DNA of 64,000 nucleotides from the NCBI RefSeq assembly GCF_018446385.1, contig NC_056002.1, positions 4,451,474 through 4,515,473 of the forward strand, read 5' to 3'. Each line of letters starts with the position of its first letter. Positions within the stretch are counted from its first letter, which is position 1. Below, piece by piece: positions 22,692 to 37,212 of the stretch. A program made the position numbers and the translations under genes. The stretch comes from Zingiber officinale (Eukaryota > Streptophyta > Magnoliopsida > Zingiberales > Zingiberaceae). The notes beneath the pieces were generated by a model. That model saw only the letters and a list, made by a program, of their open reading frames with translations, did not search any database and was not told the origin of the DNA.

Positions 22692-25658
22692 CTACTTAAT
22701 TGGTTGAGACTTTTTCTGGCCTAAGAGTGAAGCTATTGTTGGTACAAATAATTTCTTCTTTTTCCTCTTCACTTCGGATACACCATTGTCTGAACCATCT
22801 TCTGATATGTACTGCTTGGAATCAGCCATAGAATTGAATCCAACACCTCTTTCGTTCTTGGTAAAGCTTTGTAATCCACTGGACTGATCGAGAGTCTTAG
22901 GCGTGATCCTTTGAGGATTTACTCCGCCCTTAGCATCATTACTAGCTCTCCTTCGCCGTTCATGCTCAGCTCTCCATTTCCTCAGTTCTTGTTCAGCGCC
23001 CAACTTTCCTTCCTTGGCCTTCTCAGCCTGCTCTGTCGCAACACTAAATGTTTCTTTCTGTAACTCCATCTCTCTTAATGCTTCATTTAGTCTCTCTAAG
23101 CTTCTTTGCTCAGACTGTTTAGCCACCTCAATCTGTGCAATTGCATTTGTTATTCTTTCATGGGCAAGCTCTTCAGCTTCATGAGCTCTCTTGCTGAGAT
23201 TGAAGTACTCATCCAATGGAAGAGTCACACTGTGAGGAGAATCATCAGCACAGATGCTTGCAGCTTGCTCACTCTCTTGCAGTGCTTTAATTGCCGCAAG
23301 TGCCAACCTCTCTGATGCTTTTGCCGCCTCTATTTCTTTGAAAGCTGCATGTAATCTGATCTCTATTGTGCTTGTGCTAGCTTTTGCTTGATCTGCTTCT
23401 TCTTTGGATTTCCTTAGTTCCTCTCGTGCCATCTGAGCAGCAGTCTTGGCTTCATCAGCTTCTTGAGCTGCCTGTTGCAACAATTTGGGCAACTCTATCA
23501 TCTTTTCTCTGGCTGCCTTTTCCTTCAATCGAACAACTTCCAGATCTTGTTTGGTCCTATCAAGCTCATTTTCAAGAGAAGAAACTGCTATAGAAGCCAT
23601 CGCTTCTCTCTGTTGCAAGTTGACAAGGGATGCCCTTTCTTTGTCTAGCTCAGATTTTAGGGATGAAGCTGCAACTCTCAGACAAGCAACCTCGTCTTTG
23701 GCTTTCACAATATTAGCTTTTACTTCCTCAATTTCTTTTTTAGTTGAAGCTAACAATCGAACAGAGTCCTGTGTTTTCTTCGTCTCTTCTAAATTATCTA
23801 GCAGTTTATTTTCAGCGGTCACAGATTCTTGATTTAACTTTGATTCCATATACGATGATAGTTCAGCTTTGAGATTGAACAATAAAGAAGATGCAGTCTC
23901 TAGTTTAGATTTCAGATCTTTTGTCAATGAAAGTTGATGGTTAAGTTGCTTCACCTCTTTCTCAGCATCCTTTAGTTCCTTCTCCCATTCAAGACAATCT
24001 TGCTCTCTTGCCAGGGATGCACCAATCCTATGTTCTTCTGCTTCGAGATGTGCAGCATGGGCCAACTCTAGTGATTCCTTTGATGCGATGAGTTCAAGTG
24101 TCAGTTCCTCAGCTGTCTTCTCAATCTCCTTTATTGTATTAGTAGCATTTTTAGCATTTTTTATTGCCACATCTCTTTCATTAACCAAGGAGCTATACTC
24201 TCCTCGTAAAGATTCCAGCTCAGTGTTTATTGTCTTCAATTCTGCAACTGCTGCTTCATGCCTTGTTTTAGCAACCTCGCGTTGTGCTTTAGCAGCAATA
24301 CTAGATTCATTTGCAATTCCTTGCTCCATTTCTTTGACCCTCAGTTGAGCCAACTCCGAATCCTGCTTTGCCTGTGCTTCTTCAGTCTGGGCTTTCTCAA
24401 GGTTTAGCTTTAGCTCTTCTACAATCCTATTGGTTCTATCCAACTCTTCAAGCACCTGTACTTTACTCTCCTCTGCTGCTTCAGATTGTTTTCTGCTTTC
24501 AGGGACTTCTGCTTGGATCCTCTCAAGTTCCAACTGGACTAGCTTACGTTTCTGAATATAGCCAATTCAAATCTTAAGCCTTTTGGATAATTTCCATTTT
24601 CAATTGTTTATTTGAAATCAATAGAGAGTCAATTGGGATAGCTAATCTAACAGATGAATATTCTTCTTTGAAATTAAAAGGTCAGGGAAGATAGTGCATG
24701 AAAGCTGCAAAAGGTGTGACCAGCAATTTTGCATGCACAACAAGCTAGAATCAGTGCATCTGCCTGGGTATAAAACGGAAAGTTCTAACAGAATATGAAA
24801 AGTATATGAGTCTAGTGCATAACTTTTTTTATGAAAAAAAAAGAAAGCTGAAGATCAATACAAATAAACAATGATTTTGTTAGGATCTTTTATGAGAAGA
24901 TACTAATTATCCAAGGGAATGGTCATTACCTCCAAAGTATTTTTCTTGTGCGCTTTCCAATCAACAATTCCTCCAAACTTGGTGACTGCCTCCTTGACAG
25001 ATTCAAAAGGTGCAGCAGTGTCGACAATGCCTCTGTTTGAGTTTACAATGACCTTTTTAACAGGTTTGGCAGAGGAAGCTAATTCAGTTTCTGCCTTCCT
25101 TTGAATTCTACCACCATTGTTAGGGACATTGAGCTTGTTGGGCAACAAAACCAAGTTCGCTTCAATCTCTCTACTGCTATCAGAGGCAGTCAAATCAGGT
25201 ATTATCTGAGCATCAACTAGTTCAACAGATGCACCTTCTTGAAGTTGTTTTTGAATACTTGTGGACCCATTTTCAGGTATTATCTGATTTGAAGAATCCT
25301 TCAAATTCAATCCCTTCTGATGATTTCTACCATCTCTCTCATCTGCAACTGTATCTTGCCCTAATAATGAGACATCAGAAAATTGCTCAGGCTTCTCAAT
25401 GACAGATTCCTGCTGCTCATTAGTTGTTGCTCCTTGATAGTGATCTATGACAACATTTTCTTCATGATGTGAGATATTTGGAGGTCCAATATTAGGGAGA
25501 GCTTCTAATGGATTGTCCATTGTGAGAGGAGATTCTCTAGAGAGATTTGCTTCATTCACTTTTGCAGGTCCTTCATTCGAGAGAGATTCTAATGGATTAT
25601 CCATGGTCACAGGAAATTCTCCAGAGAAATTTGCTTCCTTGTCTTTTGCTTCTTCCAT
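22692..25658 (-). CDS. WEB1: WEB1/PMI2-family coiled-coil protein (chloroplast photorelocation)
   Basis: Two coding exons on the minus strand, 25658-24930 and 24551-22692, give 862 aa. The ATG at 25656-25658 has an upstream in-frame stop. Residues 1-208 are acidic and repeat a TMDNPLE phrase. At 209-225, [17 protein letters not shown] followed by [11 protein letters not shown] is the signature that opens the WEMBL (DUF827) domain. From 244 on the protein is almost continuous Glu/Ala/Lys/Leu-rich coiled coil ending in a basic tail (about [10 protein letters not shown]). Arabidopsis WEB1 and PMI2 act in the cytosol to sustain the speed of blue-light chloroplast movement through actin. The orthologous subgroup is not certain. 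Confidence 0.88.
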
Positions 25659-25690
25659 CACTTAAAAGTGGGATACCTTTAAAGTTACTT

Positions 25691-28580
25691 CTGTATTTCA
25701 TGTCGAAAAAAACTGAGTCTTAAAACGTTCCAAGAAGCAAAAGAACATCAGTGGGTGTAGAAACTTTGGCATTAGTTCAGAAATTGAACTTTCACAGATT
25801 CCAGCCTTTTCATTCTAATTTTCTAAGCAAATAAACAGCAACTAACTAATTAGATTATCGAAAATAAAAAACCATCTTGTTCAGAAAAATTCCTGCATAA
25901 GTTGTTACCAGATTAAGAATTTAACATGCCAAGCATACGGTGGAAAATTTAAAGCTAAGTTGACGTTTGTTCCAAACTCACTGTTCTGCCCCAATATTTT
26001 GAAGGACTTGGATGTATTTATAACTACTCTACAGATAGCACATGGTGGAAATAACACAAAATATTCCTACCCACAAACATATTTTGTTAGCTATTGCTCA
26101 CATCATAGGAGTCTCTTAAATCAATCACAATGGAAAACTGTCTCATGCTTAAGTAATATCTGCTCCATTATTAATTTAGGATTTTGTCATACTCTGAAAA
26201 AAGAATCGTTTTTCTGTCGCTCTGTCGCTCGGTTATTGCTATTTTGTTGATATTCAGCATATAGGTTGAGGAAAGTACTAGGATCTGATGTCCACATGCA
26301 TTGCAGCTTCATGATTTACCATCAAATATCAATACCTTTTAAATGGAAACCAAACATCAAGATGTTTCCATTATCCTTAATCTGGTATTACACGCATGCA
26401 CGAAACATTTCCTCAAGCAAAGCCAACCACATCATGATTCACTCTTTTCCTATTGCCCAATAACATATTTCAAATTGTAGCTAGCATTGTAAATATCTCA
26501 TAGGATATCTTTTAATAAAAAGAAATATTAGCAAAAATATATCATTCCATAAGTTTATCAAAATTAGTGCTCAGTAGTCAGTACAAATTGACTACTTTCA
26601 AGATTACAACAGGAATTACCCTAGAAATATTATAGATCTGAACTGGTTATAAAAACCAACATGGGACTTGAAGATTAAGGCACCACTTATATCATAACTT
26701 CTTTTTTTTCTCTCAAAACATCACAACTCAATAATAGAGCCAGTATGTTCATCAACTTTTAGGTCTAAGCTATACAAGTCCAATTTTCAACTACAATTAT
26801 ACACAGTATACAAGTTGGATAGACACCTAACTGGCTATGTTTTAAAAAAAATGAAGAAATCCTTCAACCAGTAACCCGCTTTTATATGTTTATATTAAGG
26901 AAACTTTACAACTTAGGAGCTTTGACACTGTACACTATTAAACAGTCATGAAACAAGTATATTATTAAACAAGCATCAAAGCTACTATTACTGATTGAAT
27001 TCGTACTATTCTTGAGGAACACTTGCCCACCCAAATTATAGTTGATGAGTTTGATATAACTTGAATCTTTTAGAATAGCAAACATTCAATAATCAATATT
27101 ATAATATGCAAACCATAATAGGAATTGACTACACAACAGTGAGATGTAATTTTACCATAACAGTTTCATAGTTTACAAATGTTCGACGATTCATTTCTTG
27201 CAGGAGTTACCGGTGCTTGATTTACTCTTTACCATAACATAATTTCAGGGATTGCTATTAAGTGTAAGGCTTAGATATTTGCCATTTCAAATAATTTAGA
27301 TATTGCTCCTTTGCTTTTGAATAATAAATTCTGAAAGACTTCCAGTAGAGTGCTCTTGAAATGTCATGCGATGCATAGGTCAGGTACTAGTGATGAAGTG
27401 TATGCATCAGTACTAAAAATGTCCTTGAAAATGTGTTAGGAGAGGCAGGCACTAGTGATGATGTCAAAATAACATGGTATCATCTACTTGGATGACAAAA
27501 GGTGATTCAGAAAATGCAGGAGACATTGCTACAGAATTTATTTTTTTTTCATTCTGAAGAGAAAGGAACGGTTAAAATTCACCCAATTGGAGGCTGAATT
27601 TAAACACAAAAAGTTGGCAAGAACTTCCAAGATTATTAACAACTAAGTTGACACCTTCTAGTGATGCTACTTGGGATCGTTTATGTAATTTTACCTAGAT
27701 ATGAATTAATTGAGAAAGACTTACAGGAAATAAACTATTTTAAGCAGAATCTCTAATGAACCATTTGTCTGACTAAAAAAACTGATAACCGATGACTGCG
27801 AGCCATGCCCTATCTTATATTAGTGTTTTTTCTATGGATCAGCTCCAGTCGGCAGACGAGAAAACTGGCAAAGATTAAGCACGACAACACTAAGAACTCA
27901 CTAAGTACTATTATCAATTCAAATTATGTTCTATACTCGTGTTTGTCAGTGTGAACAAAATCACTGCATAATACAGACACAAAGGGACAAGCGATTATGC
28001 TTTAAGCTACGTAAAATCAGCCTCCAAAATACAGTTCGAAAGAAAGACAAACAATCAACCAAAAAATGGGGGTTGCGAAAATGAAATTGAGAAAAAAGTT
28101 CGATCCTCAAACAGGTAACCTTAAATAGTTGAATATCTAAACAAGAGGGCACATAGTAGAAACTAATCGCACACTTAGGTTCATCAATTTCCTAAAATTT
28201 CTTGAGCAAAAAACACAACTCAAGCTTAAGTTTCAACACCTCAAAATTACAGCTTTCTTCGAGGACTCAGTAGCAAAACCCCAATTTTCTTATCAAGAAT
28301 CAGAAAGGACTGCTGAAAACAAGAAAGTAAGACTCACACAGTTCGCTTTTGGCAACAAACTGTTGCATGAACGGCTTTTTCCGACGCCGAAAGGACGAAA
28401 GGCAAGAAATTGGCGAAAGCGAGAAAAGGGAAGGGATCGAAGGAGACGATCCTGCGAGTCGTTCGAGCTGATGAGTAAGAGGAGAGGATCCCTTCACAAT
28501 TCCCAATCCATATCTCCGGATAACACGCTCTCTTCCAAGCTCTTGCTTCCCCTTCTGCTTCTCGCCATCGTTGTCCAATT
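25691..28580 (-). other. 5' UTR exon and 2.6-kb leader intron of the WEB1-like gene
   Basis: A good minus-strand donor (GTGAGT, 28337-28332) follows a pyrimidine- and CT-rich leader at about 28338-28580. An ATACAG acceptor lies just before 25690, 32 bp upstream of the start codon. WEB-family genes often have an intron in the leader. The intron itself is AT-rich with no gene seen. Confidence 0.5.
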
Positions 28581-29677
28581 TTTCTTCTCCTTTTCTTCTA
28601 AATTATTTCTTGTGTACGTTAATAACGCATCGAGTCATCCTCGCTTTATTATTTTAATTTTGTTTTTTGTAAACTTTTGTCACGTCAAATTCCTAACTCA
28701 AAAGCATTACCTTTCTTTTGATTTGTCCATTTCTGGAACCTCACAATGCTATCCGATAAACAAAAAGGTGGAATCGTGGTTAAATATAAATGGGTGGAAA
28801 GAACATGGCAGCTTTGATCTTTTTTGCGCGAGTGGTTAACGACACGCCGCCACCTCGCCACCCACTTCCGCACCCGCGGACACCAGGCCTTTCGTTCCGA
28901 AGCAAGCGCTGAGCTTCAGTCGCTTATTTAAACTTATTATTTATTAAAAATTTTACGCTTTTTATCTGGCTTAATAATAAACATTAATTTAATTAATAAA
29001 ACATAAACCCATAGAATGTGACTAAGTTCGTGAGGAAAAATAAACTTAAATTTATGAGTATTTAAGTTTATTTTTTTAATTTATAATTTCTAAATAGACC
29101 TAAACGAGCATTTATGGATTTCACTGACATCCTTACGATGAAATCCATATTTATTAAAATCACAAAATGACCTCTTTTTTATTTTTCTCAAAATATATTT
29201 TAAAATTTTCTAAATTTACACAAGTATTATTTGACTAAATTATACATTTTATCACGTAAAATACGAAGTCGAATAAATCGGGGGAAAAAAAATCAAAAGT
29301 GAAACAAATATTTTATGAGTGTGAGGAATAATTATGATGAGAAAAATAGGGATAATAATTAGTTTTTGTAGGGGAGGGCAGTGTGGACCAGACGTGCTTC
29401 ATGCAGCGGAATAATGGATCGGACCGGGAAGTGAACCGGTTGCAAAAAAGTAATGTAACAAATCGTTTAGTCAACCATAAAGCTTAGTTGGCATTTTCAA
29501 CTGTAAACTGATCTTGTTTTTTTCTGAGTTTCAAAGTAATTCTTAATTTAGCACAAAATTTTTGTAATTGACTTGATTATTATTTTTAATAAAGATTCAA
29601 TGTTTAAATTCTACCGCTTCTAATGCAAAAAGCAAGAGCTCATTCTTCCTTTCATTTGTCCATCCATTGTCCTCTCT
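28581..29677. other. Promoter of the WEB1-like gene and intergenic spacer
   Basis: AT-rich apart from a GC-rich patch near 28840-28910. No open frame with recognisable content on either strand. Confidence 0.45.
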
Positions 29678-29682
29678 ATATG

Positions 29683-31674
29683 TGTTAGTTAGAGCCCTAG
29701 AGTCAATCATTTGATGATTGTATGGACTCATGTATATCATATTCTTATATATATATTAAGGCAATTTGGTTTTTGGTTATTATGCTTATTTGTATTAGTG
29801 CCAGATAAAATAAGTATAGTAACGTCCTTGAGTAGAAGGTTCTTACCTATATCAATCGATTGGTTGAATCGATAGTGAGATGATATAGGGAACACTACTC
29901 TAAATCATTCCTAGTCGAGTATTAACATTCAGGGACAATGTTAATACAATATGACTAGCATGTAGGTCAGCTCGATGACTTGATCTCATAAGTCATGGAT
30001 ATAGAGATATCAAGCTGACACATGGGTATGCATTAGAGTATGTATACTGAATGACCCGCCATGAGAAAGTATCATGGATCGTTATATGAGTGTCATATAC
30101 TTTCTCATGTGGCTATTAGTATGACTATTAGTCCTTAGACCTGAAGTTACCATGGATCCCTACATAAGGAGTTATGTATTTTGGTTTCGTCAAACGTCAC
30201 CCGTAACTGGGTGGACTATAAAGGCGATTACTGGGTATATAACGAATTATGTAGAGGGATGTGAGTGATGTAGATGGGATCTATCCCTCCCATAGCGACA
30301 TCGGTATTCTTGATAGAGTGAGACCACTAAGTGCATGGCCATGCCCAAATGAGTCAACATTAGATGTTGAGCTCATTTGATCGAGTGAGTCTACTTGGAG
30401 TTCAAGATTTAGATTGATTAGAGGATGACACGGTCTATGCCTCGCATTGATCAATCTAGATGTCTAGGATAGAAGGACATTTGTCACATATTGTGAGGAG
30501 TCACAATTAGTAGTCACAAGGTGATGTTGGATCTCAACATTTCTTGTAACTTGGGTAGCAATGATGTATTGCTAGATGCCGCTCATTGCTTATGTTTCTA
30601 AAAAGAGTTTAGAAACATTGCCAACGTTACAAGAACCTATTGGGTCACACACAAAGAACATGTGGATGGAGATTAGGTTCATATGATGAACCAATAGGAT
30701 TATGTTCATATGATGAACCAAAGATTGGATTTGAATTAGACTTATTGAGTTAGACTCAATTAGATTCAATTGTTGAATGAGTCTAATTTACATTTGATTC
30801 ATTGAGTCAATTTATATTAATGAATTGAGATTCATTAAATTAAAATTGACTTGAATCAAAGCTTGGATTTAACTCAACAAGGAAGAGATTGGGTCAAGTT
30901 TGACTTGACCAAATTGGAAGTTGAAACATCAAGTTTGACTTGATGCATTGCCATATCATGTAGGTTGACTCATCCTACATGGCATGACACATAGTTGCCA
31001 CATCACCTCCACCTCATGAGGTGTGCCACCTCATTGGAGGTTACACTCTCCTTTTCTTTAATGTGGCCGGCCACATTAATGAGAGGAGTTATGTGGCCGG
31101 CCACACTTAATGGTGTGGAGTTTTTTCATTTGTGTGTATTGATGTGGTTTTATTGTATCATCTTCCTTCTTGCTTCCTCTCTCCATGGCTGATGGTTGCC
31201 GTGCACTTCATTGGGAGGAGAGGTGTGAGTTAAGTCCAAGACAATAAGAGAGTGTGAAGGTCACAAAGGAGAAGACTACTAGAGGAGTGGTGAGATTCTT
31301 CTTGTTTTCTCTTCTTTTCTCTTCTTTCCAATCCCATCCGAGAGCATCTAGAGAGTGCTAGCACATTTGTGGTGCTCTCTCTTCCATCCTTGAGAGTTAG
31401 AGAACCCTCCTTGTTCGTGTGGATACCGAGAGAGGATTGTCTACGTTGACAATCTTGAGATCCGACGATTTTGGACCTTGCGGGATTGCGAAAGGCACGC
31501 TACAAGGGTAAACACTTTTTCTCGTAGATCTAAGTAGTAGATCGGTTTTTGAACTCGTACAAGAAATAGTTTTTCGAATTTTGTATACGAATCTTTGCAC
31601 GGATCTACGGCTTTGGGTCCTTCGGGGTTTCCGCGACGCGAAAAAGCGGTTTTCGCGGCCCGAAGAACCCAACA
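29683..31674 (+). mobile_element. LTR-retrotransposon solo LTR, 1.99 kb
   Basis: Begins TGTTAG and ends CCCAACA, with the direct 5-bp duplication ATATG on both sides (29678-29682 and 31675-31679). No internal region is attached. Its first 360 bp or so resemble the fragment at 45570-45922. The LTR form and that neighbour, which carries a primer-site-like edge, suggest Ty1/copia. It looks whole as a solo LTR. Confidence 0.87.
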
Positions 31675-31679
31675 ATATG

Positions 31680-33253
31680 TGTACTGCAATTATATTTAAT
31701 GAGATGTTATCTGTCATGAGTATTTTCTGATTTATTCTAATGATTGATAGAAAAATTTTATGGGATCGGACCTGTCACTTCTAGAGCTAGTCAATGAGAT
31801 TAACTGCGTTTATTATTTTTTTTACAATTACATTTATCTTCCGCCATATCCGTAGGATCGATATTAGAGGTCGTTAAGATAGTAAATCTATCTTTCTTTA
31901 TATATGTACCACAATTAATAATATTTTGTTTAGCATATTTCTTAGTACTTATCCTTACAGAAATACTCAGTTGATTAAAGGATGATAAATTTATTATAAT
32001 AAAATAAGAGATCAATTTCTAACGGACATATATCTTCGAATAATATTTCTTTATACTTTCATGACTTATCCTTCTTTATTGCCTATCCCTCGTCACCCTC
32101 CATATATCGTCCAACTTATCCTTCTTTATTGCCTATTCCTGGTCACCTTCCATATATCGTCCAAAAGTGTCTACCTTCTCTTTGGCCAACCATTTCCTCC
32201 TACAATGTAGTAGGATTCTCAACGACCAAGATGTACATTGCCAATCCGACGACTTTGCTTTCAATTTCAATGAGCATCAATAGTCATGGCAACATGAAAA
32301 ACTCCAATAGGTGTGGTCTATTAGTTCTTCAGCTTTCTTGACCTATCTATTACTTCAACTGTTCAACTAATCTACCACTTATTTTAATTAATATGTTCTA
32401 CTTAATCCACTTTATCCTTTTAATTATTGGTTAACTAAGATGTATTTGGTGGAGATTCAAATATAAAATCAAAAAGTTTTATTTGGAACAAAAATACTAT
32501 TTATAAAGGATAATAAGAGAATATCAATTTCATATTAGCTTTTTTTATCTTTAAATCCTGATATTGATGTACTAACAGACAAAATCCATAACCTAGAGGA
32601 CGCGTGGTCATAGATTAAGATTCATGATTCTCGATAAAGCCAGCCTCCATAATTTGTTTTTCCATATATTTTGTGTGGTCCTTATAATATATAGCAGAAA
32701 ATGTAAAAATAAAAAATAAAATTAATGAAGTCTGTTACATTGCGTAAATTAGTTAATGTACACTAGCTGCTAAGGAAGTTAAAGGGGAGTTAAGTGACCT
32801 GAAGCAATTGCGGATTACAGTTTCAGTTGATATAAACTTGAATTATTTCAAGTAATTAAAAAATTGATGTCTTCAAGTGATCAAGTGTTGCTCTAGTTTA
32901 GTTGGACAAAAAAATTAGCTAGTGTGATTTATAGGAGTAAATGCACGAATGGTAACTCCAATACGTGTAAGTTTTTATTCTCATAAGACTAATAAAATAA
33001 GTATAAAATTGGCTAAAAAATTAGGACCGTCGCCTCAAATTTTGTAAAAGGAGAGTTGGGGTTTAGGAATTGAAACATGGACATCTTACTCCGTGATGAA
33101 ACAGAAGCTTCCAAATTGGAAGATTAAGAACTGTCAGTATTGCTTTGATTCAACACCTCCTAAAGTTGCATGAAACTATCTGAAAACCAGGAAGTAAGAT
33201 TTATATATACTGAGATTATGTAAACCACAAGCTTCAGTTAACTTTCTGAAAAT
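31680..33253. other. Intergenic spacer downstream of COR27-like gene
   Basis: AT-rich, without a supported gene. It contains a 50-bp tandem duplication at 32065-32164. The part near 33200 is probably the 3' UTR of the minus-strand gene. Confidence 0.45.
32065..32164. repeat. 50-bp tandem duplication
   Basis: Two adjacent copies (32065-32114 and 32115-32164) begin cttatccttctttattgcc and end catatatcgtccaa, differing at only a few bases. Confidence 0.9.
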
Positions 33254-36200
33254 TCAACTGATCACTTCCTTGTCATCACGTAGCGCTTCTTTACTGTCCG
33301 AAAGCAATGTGCTTGCAATAACTTCTGATGTTCGTCTGCTAGATTCTGAAGTTGTCGCATGCGGAGGAGTATGATTTCCATCAGAAGTTGGCATGAGAGA
33401 TGGATTCCTAGATGGAGTTAGCTGAAAAAGTGACAAAATTGAAGATATCAGCTGAAATCGGAAAACTTGAGAACATGTTTATTTCAATTTGGATGCATGA
33501 TGAGAAATAGGGTGTCCACCACGTACTTGCTCATTGATTGAATCATGAACCACAGCAGCCCCCAGCTTGCGTTTCCTACCTATGATACTTGACCTTTTCC
33601 AAGATACAGGCACATCATCCAAAAAATTTTGATCCGACACTTCTGCAAGATGGAGGTTCAACTCAGTCTTTCAAGTTAGAGACCTCAAGTAGATATGCAT
33701 TTCATAGTCAGGTAAAGACAAATTCTGGACTGATTAAAGTAGAATGTAAACTGGATAAGTTTTATTGAAGAAAATGTAAAATGACAGAGTCGTAAAAGCA
33801 ACACAAGGTTGGGTAGAAAGACGAGCAACTGTTAAATGACAATGTAAAACAAAACATTTCTCTATTTGACTTCCACAAGAAATGGGAGGAGTCAACGGTT
33901 GTGAGTGCGCACAGTCAAATGGTAGAGGAGTCTTGTGTGCTATCAATAGGTTGGTCCAGCGTTCACTTGTGCCATATAAAGTTAATATCCCCAGGAAGAA
34001 AGGTCTTGTCAGATTGATGGAGTCCTTCAATGGTTCCTCAGGAAGTTCAATCATTTATATTCCAGTTGTTTATATGAAGAACGTGCTTAGCAAGTACTAG
34101 CTATGGGTTGTTCACATGTTTTCCGAAAAGCTGGATATTGTTATTGTTTGAAGAAAGGTCATCTACTCATCTGCAATCCCAAAATGTTCTGTTGCCCTTC
34201 CTCAATGGTGATGCAAGCTTGATTTTACACATTGCAGAGAGTGAGGAAGGATTCTATCTTCAATGACAACTGCAGTAGTCCACTCAAACCCCACACAACT
34301 GCCTCCTGTAAATGTAGGGTGTGGAGCAGGTGTACAAGTGTTTTCAGTTACTTTTTAAGGCAACCTTGGGAATGGCAGGAAACAATAAGTTGAGGGGAAA
34401 TTTAGATGGATTGGTATATAAAGGATGTAGTTTGGTTGAATGATATGGCTATGAATTGGTTTGAATAATTACACTTTTTTTTTCTAGCTTTTGTTTCATG
34501 GAGCAATTGTTTCCTTTTTTTCATGTACTAATATGCTCTAATACATTGATTGTGGTGTGCTTCCTGTCTGTCTGTTTTTGTTCATTTCTTAAAAAAAAAC
34601 GGCTGGTAAAACATAAATACTCTACTAAACAATTTATATAGAATGTACAAGTATCAATAATAATCCTGTATCATTATTGATAATTTAAGTTTGACTTTGA
34701 ACCATACCAATATACATACCCTCTGAAAATTTTTATGGATGGATGTGTTGATTAAATCATTCTAAGCCATAAACACCAGGATAGTTAGCTCAAAACAAGT
34801 ATAAAACTAGTTGTCAACTGAAGCAAAATAACAAAAATGGAGAGAGAGAAAGCTGATAAATCTCTGTAATAGAACAACTTCAAAAGACATAAACTTCAAG
34901 GACCAAACTAAAAGGCAATAACTCAGAAAGAAATAAACTTCAAGACCAAGCTAAGAAAAGGCAAGGAGAGTTAGGTCACCATGAAATTAGTTTTAAAGTA
35001 CCTTCACTGTCACCATCAAGATTTTGAGAATAATTTTGCTTTATGCTTGTTCCTTCTCCATAATGCCCCTCACTTGCTACATGGAGTGAAGGCCGAGTGA
35101 ACTCAGAATCACGAATCCTATCAGATGATTTGAGATTCTTCTCTGACGTAATCCAAGGTGATCTAAAATGTTTAATCCAAGGATTTGCAGATAAAGGAAA
35201 AGAATCAACTTCAATCTGTGCATTCTTCTTGTCTCTATCATAGACGAGGTTCTCCCAACAACCCTTACGCAATACCTTGAACTGCAGAGTCAAAAGGTAA
35301 CGCTTTATCAAAAGGATGAAAGACATAAAAAAGTAAAACCGGAAAAAGGAAATGCGGTCGAATGCAAATGAAATCTTTTACAACCTGATCAGGTTTCAGA
35401 TCAGTTTCATATGGTCTGCAAGAACCTTTATGCACATTAGTTCTTGATATCCAACCAAGAAATGCCTTTGAGTTGTATTCCCCATTGTGTAGCTCATTAA
35501 CAAAAGAGGATTCAATGGAATTAAGAAATAGTGTATGTTTTTCATCCGTCCATCCTTTCGATAGCGAATCCACTAATCGAGAGTCCTGAAAGGTAAGAGA
35601 GATGCCACTATGATATACTAAGCAGTAAAAAATGGATGTTATTGTGGCCAATGGAATATCTAGAGCTAAAAAGTAACTACGAGAGGAATGCACAAACAGA
35701 ATTGTAGTAAAGAAATGAGTGCAACCAGGGCTCATGCTGTAACAATGATAATAAGTCATCTTAGCTTGAGACCTAGGTGAAGAAAATTTCATGAAGTCAA
35801 AGCTGTCTTTACACCAAAAAGGGAAAGTTGCCATATTTTGGTGAAATGACAGTGCACCTACCTATAGGTCACAACCAACAAAGTACCAGTGAAAACAGTT
35901 GGGCTTGCGCTGATAACCCTGTTCAACAGCCAATCACTATTCATCAGTGTCCAGCTAAGGGAAGAGCAGTCATCATCCAAAAGTTTTACTAATAAATATT
36001 TTACTTGAGAAATGAAATCAGCAGATACCCAGAAAAATGCAACAAATGCCTTTCCCCACTTGATTTTCCCTTCCTTCTCCTACTAGACAATTTAGGCATT
36101 GAATGTCCTGCTAGAGTCCTGCACTTCCACTCTGATGATCACCCTAAGCTATCTTCCTTGTGTTATATGGCATCCATCTGCTTAGTTCTACCTTTCTTGT

Positions 36201-37070
36201 TGAAAATCTTGACAAATAATTAATGAAGAATTTGGAGTGAACCTGAATAGCTCACGCAGAACAGATCTTCATAATATACTAAAGATGAAATTAAGGTCAC
36301 AAACGGAATAGGCGAACAAACAAGTATGATCAGACAGAGTTCTTAGCTCTTCTATCTTCTCATGGTGCACATCAGACACAAAGGCCTTCCCATACCTCTC
36401 TTTGGGAGATGAATATGAGATTTCCTACCTACAGGAGCTAAACATTTCCCCCTTTTTTTTTTGCCTCATGTTTGTCTAAATGGATCACCTTACAGACCAT
36501 TGACGGAACATCATCTGAACTTCCAGCATAATTTGAGAATTACCTTAGTTTGAGCGATGCCATATGTCAATAAAAGAACCAGCAATCAGTAAACTTGAAC
36601 TGATTGTAAGATGCCATCAATCTCCATGGAACAAACTAGCGATTCAGAAAACACAGATGGCCCTTCTCGTGATATTAAAATTGTCCTCATTAGGAGTACA
36701 GGATTCCTGAACTAAGGCAATTTCCTTCTTCGCCTATCATACTATTAAGTTTCCTCGAAAAGAAGATAAGTCGTACCAGTATTGTGCAAAGAAAAAAAAT
36801 ATCCTGAAACATTGCCACAATCTTAAAAATAAAAAGCGTTATCGACACCAAATCCTCTCCAATTAAGCATATGCGAAAAGGAAACAAAAGGAAATCTAAA
36901 ATTAACTTTTACCTTCGATCAAACAATTACCAAGCAAACGACACCTATCCAGCGGATAATAAACGTAAACCACGCTACTGCTGTGAGGGTAAAGGATCAC
37001 TTACCATGCTAGGGCTTCCCATCTTCGATATCTCTTCCGCATTCGGCCGATTCGAAGAACTGTCACCCAT
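33254..37070 (-). CDS. COR27: Cold-regulated protein COR27/COR28-like
   Basis: Five exons on the minus strand: 37070-37005, 35585-35385, 35281-35002, 33642-33527 and 33421-33254, coding 276 aa with closed phases. The family signature is the block GWTDEKHTLFLNSIESSFVN (residues 33-52), then a VLRKGCW segment and a SANPWIKHFR segment (about 115-130). A basic stretch (GRKRKLGAAV) in exon 4 is a possible nuclear signal. In Arabidopsis, COR27 and COR28 are small nuclear proteins induced by cold and light and controlled by the clock; they act with COP1/HY5 and dampen freezing tolerance. The protein has no enzymatic domain. Evening-element-like sites upstream agree with this identity. Confidence 0.85.
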
Positions 37071-37212
37071 GCGGTTAGCGATGATACCTCCCCTTAATCA
37101 AACGCGAAGAAGATTGGAATAAAAACAGCGCCCTAAAAATCTGCCGGTTGGATCGCCTCTTCCGCAACCGAAGAGAAGAGACGAGATCGAGACTGGACGG
37201 CAGCTGGAGGCG

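Noticed and set aside
23106-24577. Several plus-strand frames inside the WEB1-like gene
   Set aside because: They are antisense shadows of the low-complexity coiled-coil coding sequence, rich in Ser and Leu as expected.
33882-34100. 72-codon plus-strand frame in the third intron of the COR27-like gene
   Set aside because: No recognisable motif, antisense to the host gene, and short enough to be chance.
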